A stretch of 20,141 nt of DNA. Origin: an uncultured Verrucomicrobiota bacterium (GTDB lineage: Bacteria > Verrucomicrobiota > Verrucomicrobiae > Opitutales > Opitutaceae). Positions 12,597 through 19,902 of the stretch are shown piece after piece. Each line of letters starts with the position of its first letter. The stretch's first letter is position 1. The notes under the pieces are model-generated. The model was not told the origin of the DNA and made no database searches. It was given only the letters and a program-made list of their open reading frames with translations. The position numbers and the translations under genes are program-made. Location: contig CAMLQS010000052.1 in NCBI GenBank assembly GCA_946482165.1, positions 1 through 20,141 on the forward strand. Direction: 5' to 3'.

Positions 12597-15350
12597 TCAG
12601 GGCCGGCTTTGAGGGATGCGGTCGCCGACAAGGGCGAGCATCTGGATCGCGGTCAGGCCCCACTGGGAGGAGGCGTTGGTGTTGAGGGCGAAGCTTTCGT
12701 CGACGGGGTTGAGCGAGGCGGGGCCGGTGACGCGGGTCGCCTTGAGCTCCTTTTTCATGCCGTAGCCCGCCTTGCCGGTATAGAATTCGCGCCACGCGCG
12801 GGTGGCGAGGGCGGGATCGTTTTTCCGGAACGCGGCGTAGGCGGTGAGGCGGGCGTGGGACTCCTCGAGGTTGAGCTTTCCGTTGACGGAGAGCTTGCCG
12901 AGGGTGGATCCGACGGCGGCGATTTGCTCGGACTCGGGTGCGTTGTAGAGGACGCAGTATTGCAGCCAGGCGGCCCTGAAGGCGGGGACGTCGAAGAGGG
13001 TGTCGAGTTCGGCGCAGAGCTCGGGCAGGCCAAAGACGGCGCTGAGGTGCGAAACGCTTTTCTTGTCCTCCGGGACGGGGGCGAATTCGCCGGTGTCCAG
13101 GTTGAAGGTGGCGGCGTCGGAGACAAAGCCGTGGGGCTGGGCGCCGATGGAGCGCATACCGGCGAGGAGTTTGTCGCGGAGCGCGGCGTCGCCGGTGCGC
13201 TCCCATTCGGTGAGCCAGGCGAAGGCGAGGGAGCCCCAGTCGGTTCCGAAACCGACGGCCGCGGCGTCGCGGCGCGGAGGCGGGATGGGTTCCTTGCGGA
13301 TCTTGCGGGCGGGGTCGAGGGTGAGGAAGGCGTCGTCGGCGCCGACGAGCTCGCGCATGAGGTCGCCGACCCGTTCGTCGGCGGTGAGGTAGTAGTAGAA
13401 ACGTCGATACCCGACGGAGCTGATGCGGAGCTGTTTGCAGGAACACCCCCAGTGCTGGACGTTGTGGCGGGTGCCGAGACCCTTGAAACGGCCGAGGTGG
13501 TAGACGTCGACCTCGCCGGTGTGGCGGGTCATGGCCTCGGCGAGGCGGAAAACATCGGCGCGGCCGGAGCGCAGGTAGGAATACCAGAGCCAGAGGTCGG
13601 GGGAGAGTTCGGAGTTGGCCCAGGCGAAGCCGCCGACGTCGTAGCGCCACTCGTGGCGGTCGTTGTCGTAGCTATGCATGACGTCGCCGTAGTCCCAAAA
13701 GCCATACCAGCGGCGCTGCTCGACCTGGTCGAGATAGGCGCGGAGAAGGAAGTCGAGCTGGTCCTCGATCTTTGCCTTCGCCGGATGGCTGCGGTCCGGC
13801 AGGCCCCAGGTGCCGAAGACCCCGGCGGCGAGGCAATGCTCCGGGGATGCGGCGAGCTGGGGCGGCCGGCGCAGGGCTGCGGAGTAACGGGGAAAATCCT
13901 CGCGGGCGGGAGTGGACGCGACGGCGCGGAACACGAGTTCGTGCGAGCGCGCGATGCCGCGGGCGGTCCCGAAGCCTTTTTCGTAGTCCTCGTAGGTGAT
14001 GTTGAGGCCGAGGATCTCCTCCGGGTGCGAGTCCATGCCCATGCCGTCGTGGTAGAAGCGCAGATCCATGGGCGGCGCTTCGGGAGACCAGAGCCAGACG
14101 GTCGCCTCGCCGAGCTCGGTGTGCGCCGAGCGGATGTCGAGCTGGGCGGGATATTTTTCCCAGAAATCGCGAACGCCGAAAACCAGGCCGCCGGAAGGGC
14201 CACCGAGGTAGCCCAGGCCGGCGGCGCGGCGGCCGGCGGCGGCCTTGATCCACCCGTGGCCGGGTTTGGTGCGTTTGCGGATCTCGAAGCCGTCGGAGGA
14301 GAGCTGAGCGAGGGTGTAGTCGCCCCAGGCGGGGACGAGATCGAGGGAGCCGGCGACCGCGCGATTCCATTTCTCGACGGGCGGGGTGGCGAGACCGGCG
14401 ACCTGGGCTTCGCGGACGGCGGCGCCGGGGTCGCGCCGGAGGCCGGTGACGCCGCGGACGGCCTCGGCGAAAAGGCCGTCGTTTTCACCGGAGAAACGCA
14501 CATGCCGGTCGTGCGGCGCGTCGGCGAGAGGAACATCAAAACGGATGCCCAAGCCGTGGAGAAAGTCGCGGTTCTCGTCTCCATCGAAAACGAAGGAGTG
14601 CATCACGCGCAGCGCGTCGCCGTCGGCGTGGAGGTATAGGCGCACGACAAAGGGCAGCCAGGCGCGGTCGCGCGTCGTGGATTTGTGACGACCCTCGATG
14701 CGGACGACCGCGCGCACGGGGCCTGCTTGCTCGACGACCACCCGTTCGGTTTGTCCTTGGAACAGTTCGGCGGGCGAGACGAGGTCGGGCTGGTCCTTGC
14801 GGAGGGAAACGAGCCGGCCATGGCGCGCGACGTCACGGCCGCCGCGGCGGAGGGCGGCGATCAGATGGGGACCGCGGCGCGGGATGACGCAGGTGACGAG
14901 ACCGTTGTCTATTTCGACGGAGTCCGGGGCCTCCCGGGTGGATACGGCGGCGAGGGGGCTCGCGGGACTCGCCCCCGGGAGAAGGGTGAGGGTGTCGGTT
15001 TTGCCGGCGTCGGCGGGGATGGCGTGGGCGCTCCATTTGAGCGATCCGTCGGGCCAGGTGGCGAGGGGCCAGGATTGGACGGGAACCTCGCGACCGGCGG
15101 AGTCGCGAAGGCCGAAGGGTGAACCGGCGGGAACGGCGCCGCGCGGCCACGGGACGCCGAGCGTGGAGCCGGGCTGTTCTTCGGGGCGGCTTTCCAGCCA
15201 GCGGAGTTGGGCGCGTCCGGGGGCGGCGGCGTTTGCGGCGGCCTTGACGCCGGTCTCGGGCGCAAAGTCGGCCCGGAGGAGGTTGGCCAGCGGAAGCGCG
15301 GCGGCGGCGAGGGTGCCGCTTTTGACGAAGGAACGGCGGGTGAGCGGCAT
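12597..15350 (-). CDS. PcRGLX/YetA-like exo-rhamnogalacturonan lyase (PL26-type), Tat-exported
   Basis: A 917-residue protein. The N-terminus has a twin-arginine signal, RRSFVK (5-10) followed by a hydrophobic Ala/Leu stretch, so it is probably exported folded. The remainder resembles the three-part PcRGLX/YetA architecture: an N-terminal beta domain (roughly 45-300), a central region (roughly 300-500) and a helical, toroid-like C-terminal region. Recognisable stretches are WYGFWDYGDVMHSYD (548-562), DVGGFAWANSE (571-581) and TRHNVQHWGC (627-636). The characterised fungal member PcRGLX releases unsaturated galacturonosyl-rhamnose units from rhamnogalacturonan I, which fits the neighbours: the acetylesterase 25 bp downstream and rhamnose mutarotase upstream. 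Family assignment rests on overall pattern recognition; the catalytic residues are not marked with confidence. The ATG at 15350 starts the Tat signal. Confidence 0.82.
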   Translation of the reverse strand: MPLTRRSFVKSGTLAAAALPLANLLRADFAPETGVKAAANAAAPGRAQLRWLESRPEEQPGSTLGVPWPRGAVPAGSPFGLRDSAGREVPVQSWPLATWPDGSLKWSAHAIPADAGKTDTLTLLPGASPASPLAAVSTREAPDSVEIDNGLVTCVIPRRGPHLIAALRRGGRDVARHGRLVSLRKDQPDLVSPAELFQGQTERVVVEQAGPVRAVVRIEGRHKSTTRDRAWLPFVVRLYLHADGDALRVMHSFVFDGDENRDFLHGLGIRFDVPLADAPHDRHVRFSGENDGLFAEAVRGVTGLRRDPGAAVREAQVAGLATPPVEKWNRAVAGSLDLVPAWGDYTLAQLSSDGFEIRKRTKPGHGWIKAAAGRRAAGLGYLGGPSGGLVFGVRDFWEKYPAQLDIRSAHTELGEATVWLWSPEAPPMDLRFYHDGMGMDSHPEEILGLNITYEDYEKGFGTARGIARSHELVFRAVASTPAREDFPRYSAALRRPPQLAASPEHCLAAGVFGTWGLPDRSHPAKAKIEDQLDFLLRAYLDQVEQRRWYGFWDYGDVMHSYDNDRHEWRYDVGGFAWANSELSPDLWLWYSYLRSGRADVFRLAEAMTRHTGEVDVYHLGRFKGLGTRHNVQHWGCSCKQLRISSVGYRRFYYYLTADERVGDLMRELVGADDAFLTLDPARKIRKEPIPPPRRDAAAVGFGTDWGSLAFAWLTEWERTGDAALRDKLLAGMRSIGAQPHGFVSDAATFNLDTGEFAPVPEDKKSVSHLSAVFGLPELCAELDTLFDVPAFRAAWLQYCVLYNAPESEQIAAVGSTLGKLSVNGKLNLEESHARLTAYAAFRKNDPALATRAWREFYTGKAGYGMKKELKATRVTGPASLNPVDESFALNTNASSQWGLTAIQMLALVGDRIPQSRP

Positions 15351-15362
15351 GGTGGGGCTATT

Positions 15363-15377
15363 CCGCGTTTGACGCGG
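15363..15377. promoter_or_regulatory. Inverted repeat just upstream of the exo-lyase gene
   Basis: CCGCGT-TTG-ACGCGG forms a perfect 6-bp inverted repeat with a 3-nt centre, 13 bp before the ATG at 15350. It could be an operator, or a small hairpin near the ribosome entry site. It does not match the shared palindrome found elsewhere in the locus. Confidence 0.3.
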
Positions 15378-15403
15378 GCAAAGGGGAATGGGCGGTTCCT
15401 AGA

Positions 15404-15421
15404 CGCCTGGCGGCGCAGGCG
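15404..15421 (-). terminator. Weak hairpin between rhaM and the exo-lyase gene
   Basis: CGCCTG-N6-CAGGCG makes a 6-bp stem in the 123-bp gap (15351-15473), about 50 bp after the rhaM stop. No T-run follows on the minus strand. It may attenuate read-through, but the call is weak. Confidence 0.25.
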
Positions 15422-15473
15422 CGTTTCAAACACGAGCGCGAGCCAGGTCCAGGCTTGGTTCAGCCGCAACTGC

Positions 15474-15788
15474 TCAGGCGAGGTGGAAAACCTCGGTGAG
15501 GGAGTGCGCGACGGGGCTGTTGTCCGGATTGGACGGCATCACGTCGCCCATGTGTTTCCACCAGCGCTTGCAGACGTCGGTGTTGGCGATGGCCTGCCAG
15601 CGGGCTTCATCCTCGATCTCGGCGTAGGCGAAAAGCTGACGGGTCTCGGGATGGAGATGAATCGAGTAGTTGTGCACGCCGTTGGCGCGGAGCACGTCGG
15701 CGAGCTCCTGCCAGATTGGCTGATGGCGACGGGCGTATTCCTTTTCCTGTCCGGCGTTGACGGACATCACGAAGGCTTTGCGGATCAT
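15474..15788 (-). CDS. rhaM: L-rhamnose mutarotase
   Basis: A 104-residue cytoplasmic enzyme that interconverts the alpha and beta anomers of L-rhamnose, speeding its entry into catabolism. The sequence follows Escherichia coli RhaM closely from end to end: MIRKAFVM at the start, [10 protein letters not shown] with the catalytic His22, [14 protein letters not shown]-like [12 protein letters not shown] and [12 protein letters not shown]. The length matches the family. The ATG at 15788 is certain because it aligns with the RhaM N-terminus; the longer open frame to 15923 is a shadow of the upstream gene. Start and upstream stop overlap as ATGA, implying translational coupling to the oxidoreductase. 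Its presence argues that L-rhamnose is an end product of this locus, supporting rhamnogalacturonan I as the substrate. Confidence 0.95.
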   Translation of the reverse strand: MIRKAFVMSVNAGQEKEYARRHQPIWQELADVLRANGVHNYSIHLHPETRQLFAYAEIEDEARWQAIANTDVCKRWWKHMGDVMPSNPDNSPVAHSLTEVFHLA

Positions 15789-16987
15789 CGGGCGGCGGCG
15801 AGGTTGGCGGCGAAAGGAGGAATGGAGGCGAGAGAGGTGCCCTCGCTGAAGGAGCGTCCGAGGTTGGCGGCGAGATCGCGAACGCAAGGGATTTCCGAGC
15901 GGAGGGCGGGGTCGTTTTTCCACTCGATGCTGCCTGCGGGAAAGTGTTGGACCTTGCCGGCTTGGTGAAGGGCTTCAACGAGGCGCGTGTGGGCTTCGGC
16001 GATCGCGGTGGTGCAGATGAAGGCCGACGGGTCGCCGAGCCGGGCGAGGACGGCGGCGAACATGAGCTGACGGCATTCCTCGGTCGAGGGCAGGGGAAAA
16101 ACGCGGCGGTGGCCGGCGCTGTCAACGATGACGCAGCGTTGCTCGTGCCACCATTCCGCGCGGCCGGCGGAGCCTCGGATCGAAATCTCGGGCTGGCGGG
16201 TTTCTTCGATGGCGTGGCTTACGCCGAACCAGAAGCGGGTGCCGGAGGCGGAGCTGCCGCGGACGACGGCGGTGTCGAACATCTCGATCTCGTGGGCGCG
16301 GAAAAGCTCGGCCGACTCGATGGCGACTTGCGCCGACTCGCAGGCCGAGGGGCCGGCGAAAAAGAGCGAGAGATTGACGAAGTGCGCGAAGGCGTTGTTG
16401 AGCGGCGAGTCGAGCACGGAAGCCCCGTCGGCGGCGGCGCGACCGGCCCAGTGATTGCGCGAGAAATAGGAACGCGCGCGCGGCCAGAGACCGATCATGC
16501 GGATGTCCTCGATGCGTCCGATCACTCCGCTCAGAAGCTGGTTTTTCAGCCAACGCGCCTCAAGCGGGTAGAGATCTTGGAATCCGATGGCAACGAAGCG
16601 GCCCGTGGCGGCCTCGGCCTTGCGGATGGCTTCGGCGTCGGCCACGGAACCCGCCAGGGGCTTTTCCACCAAGACATTCATGCCTGCGCGAAGGGCGGCG
16701 ATGGTCAGACGGGCATGCCACTGAATACCCACGGGAATGCCGCAGAGGTCGACGCGTCCGGCTTCTCGGGCAAAAAAGTCTTCGGAGTTCGTATATATGG
16801 TGGCGCCATAGCCCTTCAGCTCCGTCACAAGGTCGGGAACGTCGCTTGCATTTATTACGACAGCGGCAACGAGTTGGATCGCTTTTCGAGCGAGCGCTTC
16901 GCGCACGAGTTGCACATAAATGGTGCCATAGCCGGTCACGCCGATAAGCGCGACACGGGGCAGACGAGTGCCAGAAAGGGAAGGCAT
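15785..16987 (-). CDS. Gfo/Idh/MocA-family NAD(P)-dependent oxidoreductase
   Basis: A 400-residue cytoplasmic dehydrogenase. The N-terminal Rossmann fold begins [11 protein letters not shown] (11-21), a GxxGxG-type nucleotide-binding loop. The family motif VEKPLAG lies at 107-113, with Lys109 the expected catalytic lysine. A C-terminal alpha/beta substrate domain follows, containing [14 protein letters not shown] (193-206), where His202 is a likely catalytic histidine. The substrate cannot be read from sequence; the coupling to rhaM and the pectin genes suggests a sugar or sugar acid from rhamnogalacturonan. The ATG at 16987 is chosen because it directly precedes the Rossmann strand; the in-frame extension to 17107 would overlap the divergent regulator gene and has no family similarity. 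It leads the rhaM pair and is divergent from the LacI-type gene across a 104-bp control region. Confidence 0.88.
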   Translation of the reverse strand: MPSLSGTRLPRVALIGVTGYGTIYVQLVREALARKAIQLVAAVVINASDVPDLVTELKGYGATIYTNSEDFFAREAGRVDLCGIPVGIQWHARLTIAALRAGMNVLVEKPLAGSVADAEAIRKAEAATGRFVAIGFQDLYPLEARWLKNQLLSGVIGRIEDIRMIGLWPRARSYFSRNHWAGRAAADGASVLDSPLNNAFAHFVNLSLFFAGPSACESAQVAIESAELFRAHEIEMFDTAVVRGSSASGTRFWFGVSHAIEETRQPEISIRGSAGRAEWWHEQRCVIVDSAGHRRVFPLPSTEECRQLMFAAVLARLGDPSAFICTTAIAEAHTRLVEALHQAGKVQHFPAGSIEWKNDPALRSEIPCVRDLAANLGRSFSEGTSLASIPPFAANLAAAR

Positions 16988-17028
16988 GATAAAAGGGGTG
17001 ACCTTGGCCGGATGGGGCAAAAAAAAGC

Positions 17029-17034
17029 GATAAT
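17029..17034 (+). promoter_or_regulatory. Possible -10 element for the LacI-type regulator
   Basis: GATAAT matches five of six positions of the sigma-70 -10 consensus. The best upstream partner is TTGGCC at 17004-17009 with a 19-bp spacer, longer than ideal, and the spacer contains an A8 tract (17019-17026). Transcription from here would start around 17040, placing the palindrome at 17066-17078 downstream, where a bound repressor could block the polymerase. Weak call. Confidence 0.25.
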
Positions 17035-17065
17035 CCGCTTGTCCAAAGGGGCGACGCACCGCAGG

Positions 17066-17078
17066 TCTGACAGTCAGA
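17066..17078. promoter_or_regulatory. Candidate operator in the divergent regulator/oxidoreductase control region
   Basis: TCTGACAGTCAGA is a perfect 13-bp odd palindrome centred on 17072, 14 bp before the regulator start codon. Its core fits CnGACwGTCnG, also found upstream of the PL3 pair and of the short PL1 lyase. The position fits autorepression of the regulator together with control of the divergent Gfo/Idh-rhaM pair. Confidence 0.5.
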
Positions 17079-17091
17079 GTTTTACCCCGCC

Positions 17092-18114
17092 ATGTCCGTC
17101 CCGTCACTTCGTCAACTCGCGCAGCAACTTGGCCTTTCCCACACCACGGTGTCGGAAGCGCTCCGTGGGAGTCCGAGGGTCAAACCCGCAACGCGAGCCA
17201 AGGTGCTGCAGGTCGCGCGCGAGCTCGGCTACCGGCGCAACCCATTGGCGGGGGCATTGATGTCGGAAATGCGTCGTTCCCGGGCCGGGACGTTCCGCGG
17301 AGTGTTGTCGGTGTTGGATCTCGATGGGCCGGAGGGGCGGACGCCCGGCGGTGTGCGTTATCATCGCGAATTGACCCGCGGAGCCACGACCCGCGCGGAG
17401 GAGCTCGGGTTTAAGGCCGACGCGTTCACGGTCGCGCAGGGCGGACTTTCCCTTGAGCGACTTGATACGATCCTCCAGTCCCGAGGGATCGGCGGGATTT
17501 TCCTCCTGCCGGTGCGCGAGACCCCGGATCTGACGCGATTGGATTGGACTCATTTCTCGGGTATCTATGCGGACTACGTCATCGAGCGACCGGGGCTGCA
17601 CGCGATCTGCCCGGATCACTATCGCGGGATGATGACGGCCCTGGACCGGCTGCGGGCGCTGGGCTATCGGCGCCCGGGCTTGGTCATGTCGGCCGCGCAC
17701 GATGCGCGCATCTTGCACCGCTGGGAATCGGCCTACCATGCCTACCAGACCCACCACGACGGGATGACCCGGTTGCCACCGCTGATCATGACTTCGCTTA
17801 ACGAGGCCGACTTTGGCGTATGGTTCCGGACCGTGCACTGCGATGTGGTGTTGGCGCATACTCCTTTGGTTCAGAAATGGATGGAAAACGCGGGGGCGAA
17901 GGTGCCCGAGACGCACGGCTTTTGTTGTTTGAACGTCCTCAACAGCACCGATCCCTGCGCAGGGCTGGACCTGCAGCCGGCGTTGCTGGGCGCACGCGGC
18001 ATGGAGCTCCTGATCGGCCAAGTGCTTCGCAACGAGTGCGGCGCGCCCGACCTGCCGATGACGACGACCGTGCCGGCGGCGTGGGTGGACGGACCGACGC
18101 TGCGCAAACATTGA
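17092..18114 (+). CDS. LacI-family transcriptional regulator
   Basis: A 340-residue DNA-binding regulator. The N-terminal helix-turn-helix is typical of LacI proteins: LRQLAQQLGLSHTTVSEALRG (residues 6-26) with VKPATRAKVLQVARELGYR after it, then a hinge region (NPLAGALMSEMRR). Residues of about 65-335 form the periplasmic-binding-protein-like effector domain, which would bind a sugar or sugar acid signal. The ATG at 17092 directly precedes the DNA-binding domain and leaves no room for an alternative. No Shine-Dalgarno is seen. It is divergent from the oxidoreductase-rhaM unit and preceded by a perfect palindrome that recurs upstream of two lyase transcription units, so it probably controls the pectin locus and itself. 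The effector is unknown; a galacturonate- or rhamnose-derived compound is a guess from context. Confidence 0.93.
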   Translation: MSVPSLRQLAQQLGLSHTTVSEALRGSPRVKPATRAKVLQVARELGYRRNPLAGALMSEMRRSRAGTFRGVLSVLDLDGPEGRTPGGVRYHRELTRGATTRAEELGFKADAFTVAQGGLSLERLDTILQSRGIGGIFLLPVRETPDLTRLDWTHFSGIYADYVIERPGLHAICPDHYRGMMTALDRLRALGYRRPGLVMSAAHDARILHRWESAYHAYQTHHDGMTRLPPLIMTSLNEADFGVWFRTVHCDVVLAHTPLVQKWMENAGAKVPETHGFCCLNVLNSTDPCAGLDLQPALLGARGMELLIGQVLRNECGAPDLPMTTTVPAAWVDGPTLRKH

Positions 18115-18115
18115 C

Positions 18116-18120
18116 GAGGG
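18116..18120 (+). promoter_or_regulatory. Shine-Dalgarno of the App1-like gene
   Basis: GAGGG lies 7 nt before the ATG at 18128 and supports this start over the internal ATG at 18155. It is one of the few recognisable ribosome binding sites in the window. Confidence 0.5.
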
Positions 18121-18127
18121 CTCCATC

Positions 18128-19078
18128 ATGCACGGCTTAGGAGCGCGATTTTGCATGGCGGTGTTCTTTCTGGGCGGCGCGCTCGCGTGTGCGGCGCAAG
18201 AAGCCGATCCCCGCCAGGTGATTGTCGACGACGCGTGGAGCGGAGCGCGCGGGTGCCATTTTTCGGGTCGGCTGGTTGAGCGGAGGGCATTGGGTGAGGA
18301 GGCCCGCGGCGCCGGAAAACGTTTTTACCACAACACGCGGCTTCTGCTCACGAGTGGCGAAGAAGGCTTCGTCACCTGGCGCGCGGCGGGCACCGAATGG
18401 ACCACGCGGGCGGATGACGACGGCTACTGGACACTGGCGATGAATCCCGCGCCGGTCTTCCCACCGGGCTGGCATAGGATCGAGACCGAGCCGGAGCGGA
18501 GCAGCGAAGCCGGGCTGCTGGTCGTGGATCCGAGGAATCGACTAGGGCTCATTTCCGACATGGATGACACGATCGTGGTGAGCGACGTGCTGCAAAAACG
18601 CGTGTTGCTGAAAAACAGCCTGGCCTTGGCGCCGGAGGAGCGCGTGCCGGTGCCCGGCATGGCGGAGCTCTACCGAAAGCAGTTGGCGAAGAATCCCGCT
18701 CCCGAGTCGTCGGCGATATTCTACGTGTCGGCCTCGCCGCGCCAGCTGACCGACAACCTGCGGGCGTTTCTGCGGGCAAACGATTTTCCCCGCGGCGTGC
18801 TGCGCCTGAAGGAGCTTTCCGAAGCGAGCGAGGATTCGCTGACCGGCGATCAGCGCGCTTACAAGCGGCGGATTCTCGGCGAGATACTCGAGGCGTTTCC
18901 CCAAGTTCGCTTCGCTCTTTTCGGGGACGATGGGGAGCAGGACCCCGAGATCTACGCCGAGCTGCAGGAGCGTTTCCCCGGCCGGATCGAAGGCGTGTGG
19001 ATACGCCGCGTGCATCCGGACGCGAAGCGGGCGCGATTTGCGGGGCAGGCGGATTTGGGCGAACTTCTGTCGCAATGA
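18128..19078 (+). CDS. App1-like phosphatidate phosphatase (DUF2183 family)
   Basis: A 316-residue protein expected to be exported: residues 1-23 form a signal peptide with one Arg and a hydrophobic core (MAVFFLGGALACAA); the Cys does not fit a clean lipobox. The C-terminal half is an App1-type HAD phosphatase, with DMDDTIVVSD (144-153, the DxDxT catalytic motif), FYVSASPRQL (198-207), a Lys near 246 and FGDDGEQDPEIYAEL (265-279). In yeast, App1 removes phosphate from phosphatidic acid; bacterial members are uncharacterised to my knowledge. The N-terminal part (about 30-135) resembles the beta domain seen in other members. The gene starts 13 bp after the regulator stop, with a GAGGG ribosome site, and its stop overlaps the next start as ATGA. 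No link to pectin use is apparent; read-through from the regulator promoter is possible. Confidence 0.87.
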   Translation: MHGLGARFCMAVFFLGGALACAAQEADPRQVIVDDAWSGARGCHFSGRLVERRALGEEARGAGKRFYHNTRLLLTSGEEGFVTWRAAGTEWTTRADDDGYWTLAMNPAPVFPPGWHRIETEPERSSEAGLLVVDPRNRLGLISDMDDTIVVSDVLQKRVLLKNSLALAPEERVPVPGMAELYRKQLAKNPAPESSAIFYVSASPRQLTDNLRAFLRANDFPRGVLRLKELSEASEDSLTGDQRAYKRRILGEILEAFPQVRFALFGDDGEQDPEIYAELQERFPGRIEGVWIRRVHPDAKRARFAGQADLGELLSQ

Positions 19079-19854
19079 GCAGCGGCCACCTGCGGATCGT
19101 TACCTGGAACATCGCGCACGGACGCGGGCTGCGGCCGATCCAGGGCTTTCAAACCAAACGCTCGATGCAGGCGCACCTGCGACGGATCGCGGCGCTGCTG
19201 GTGAAGATGGACGCGGACGTGGTCGCGTTGCAGGAGATCGACCAAGACTCGAGCTGGGCGGGCAACTTCGACCATCTCGCGTATTTGAGGGAGCACACGG
19301 GCCACGGCCATGCGCTGCATGGGGTGACGACGAGGCGCGAGGGGATTTTCAACCTGTGTTACGGCAACGCGTTTTTGTCGCGTCACGCGCTGGAGGAGGG
19401 CGAGGCGGTGGCCTTCGGAAAACAGACCTTGGGCGAGAAAGGATTCTTGTTCGCGGAGATCACCATCGCGGGGAAGCGCGTGCCGTTGATAAACCTGCAC
19501 CTGCACTATCGTTCGCGACAGGCGCGGATGGATCAGGTGGGCCAGGTGTTTCGATATCTCGCGCAGCGGCACAACGCGCGGTCGCCCTATTGGAGCGTCC
19601 CGCCGATCGTCTGCGGCGACTTCAACACCTCGGGCAAGGCGAGCGACGCCACCGCGGGACTTTTGGCGGAGCTCGACTATTTCGGGGCCTACGGCCTGCA
19701 CCCGCAAGGCGGCCGGACCTTCCCGTCACCGCTGCCGACACGCCTGTTGGATTTTGTGCTGGTGCCGGCGGAGATGCGCGTGGCGCGCTGCGAGATCGTG
19801 CGATCCTGGCTCAGCGATCACCGGCCGGTCGTCGCCGAAATCGCGCTTGGGTGA
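19075..19854 (+). CDS. Endonuclease/exonuclease/phosphatase (EEP) superfamily protein
   Basis: A 259-residue metal-dependent phosphoesterase with no signal peptide. The superfamily motifs are in order: VTWNIAHG (9-16, Asn12), VALQEID (50-56, Glu53), NLHLH (140-144), CGDFNTSG (180-187, with Asp and Asn), LLDFVLV (224-230) and SDHRPVVAE (247-255, the Asp-His pair). The family includes DNA repair nucleases, sphingomyelinases and inositol phosphatases; the substrate cannot be told from sequence. The ATG at 19075 overlaps the stop of the App1-like gene as ATGA, so the two are translationally coupled, and a phospholipid-related substrate is an attractive guess. A longer in-frame start at 18997 lies inside the upstream gene and adds no conserved sequence. 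It converges with ruvB across 48 bp. Confidence 0.87.
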   Translation: MSSGHLRIVTWNIAHGRGLRPIQGFQTKRSMQAHLRRIAALLVKMDADVVALQEIDQDSSWAGNFDHLAYLREHTGHGHALHGVTTRREGIFNLCYGNAFLSRHALEEGEAVAFGKQTLGEKGFLFAEITIAGKRVPLINLHLHYRSRQARMDQVGQVFRYLAQRHNARSPYWSVPPIVCGDFNTSGKASDATAGLLAELDYFGAYGLHPQGGRTFPSPLPTRLLDFVLVPAEMRVARCEIVRSWLSDHRPVVAEIALG

Positions 19855-19867
19855 GCGCCCGGGGCGC
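19855..19867. terminator. Possible hairpin between the convergent EEP and ruvB genes
   Basis: GCGCC-CGG-GGCGC gives a 5-bp G+C stem directly after the EEP stop codon, in a 48-bp convergent gap (19855-19902). No T-run is present on either side, so termination is uncertain. Confidence 0.3.
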
Positions 19868-19902
19868 CGCGCCAGGCAACTGATGGCGGCCCGGGCGGAG
19901 GC

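Noticed and set aside
15789..15923. Longer start for rhaM at 15923
   Set aside because: The protein from 15788 aligns from its first residue with RhaM; the extension is an alternative frame of the oxidoreductase gene.
16988..17107. N-terminal extension of the Gfo/Idh gene to 17107
   Set aside because: It would overlap the LacI-type start and the control region, and adds 40 residues with no Rossmann similarity; the ATG at 16987 is adjacent to the nucleotide-binding strand.
18137..18155. Internal ATG at 18155 with AGGAG upstream as the App1-like start
   Set aside because: The spacing to AGGAG is long (11 nt) and this start removes the only basic residue from the signal peptide; the ATG at 18128 has GAGGG at 7 nt.
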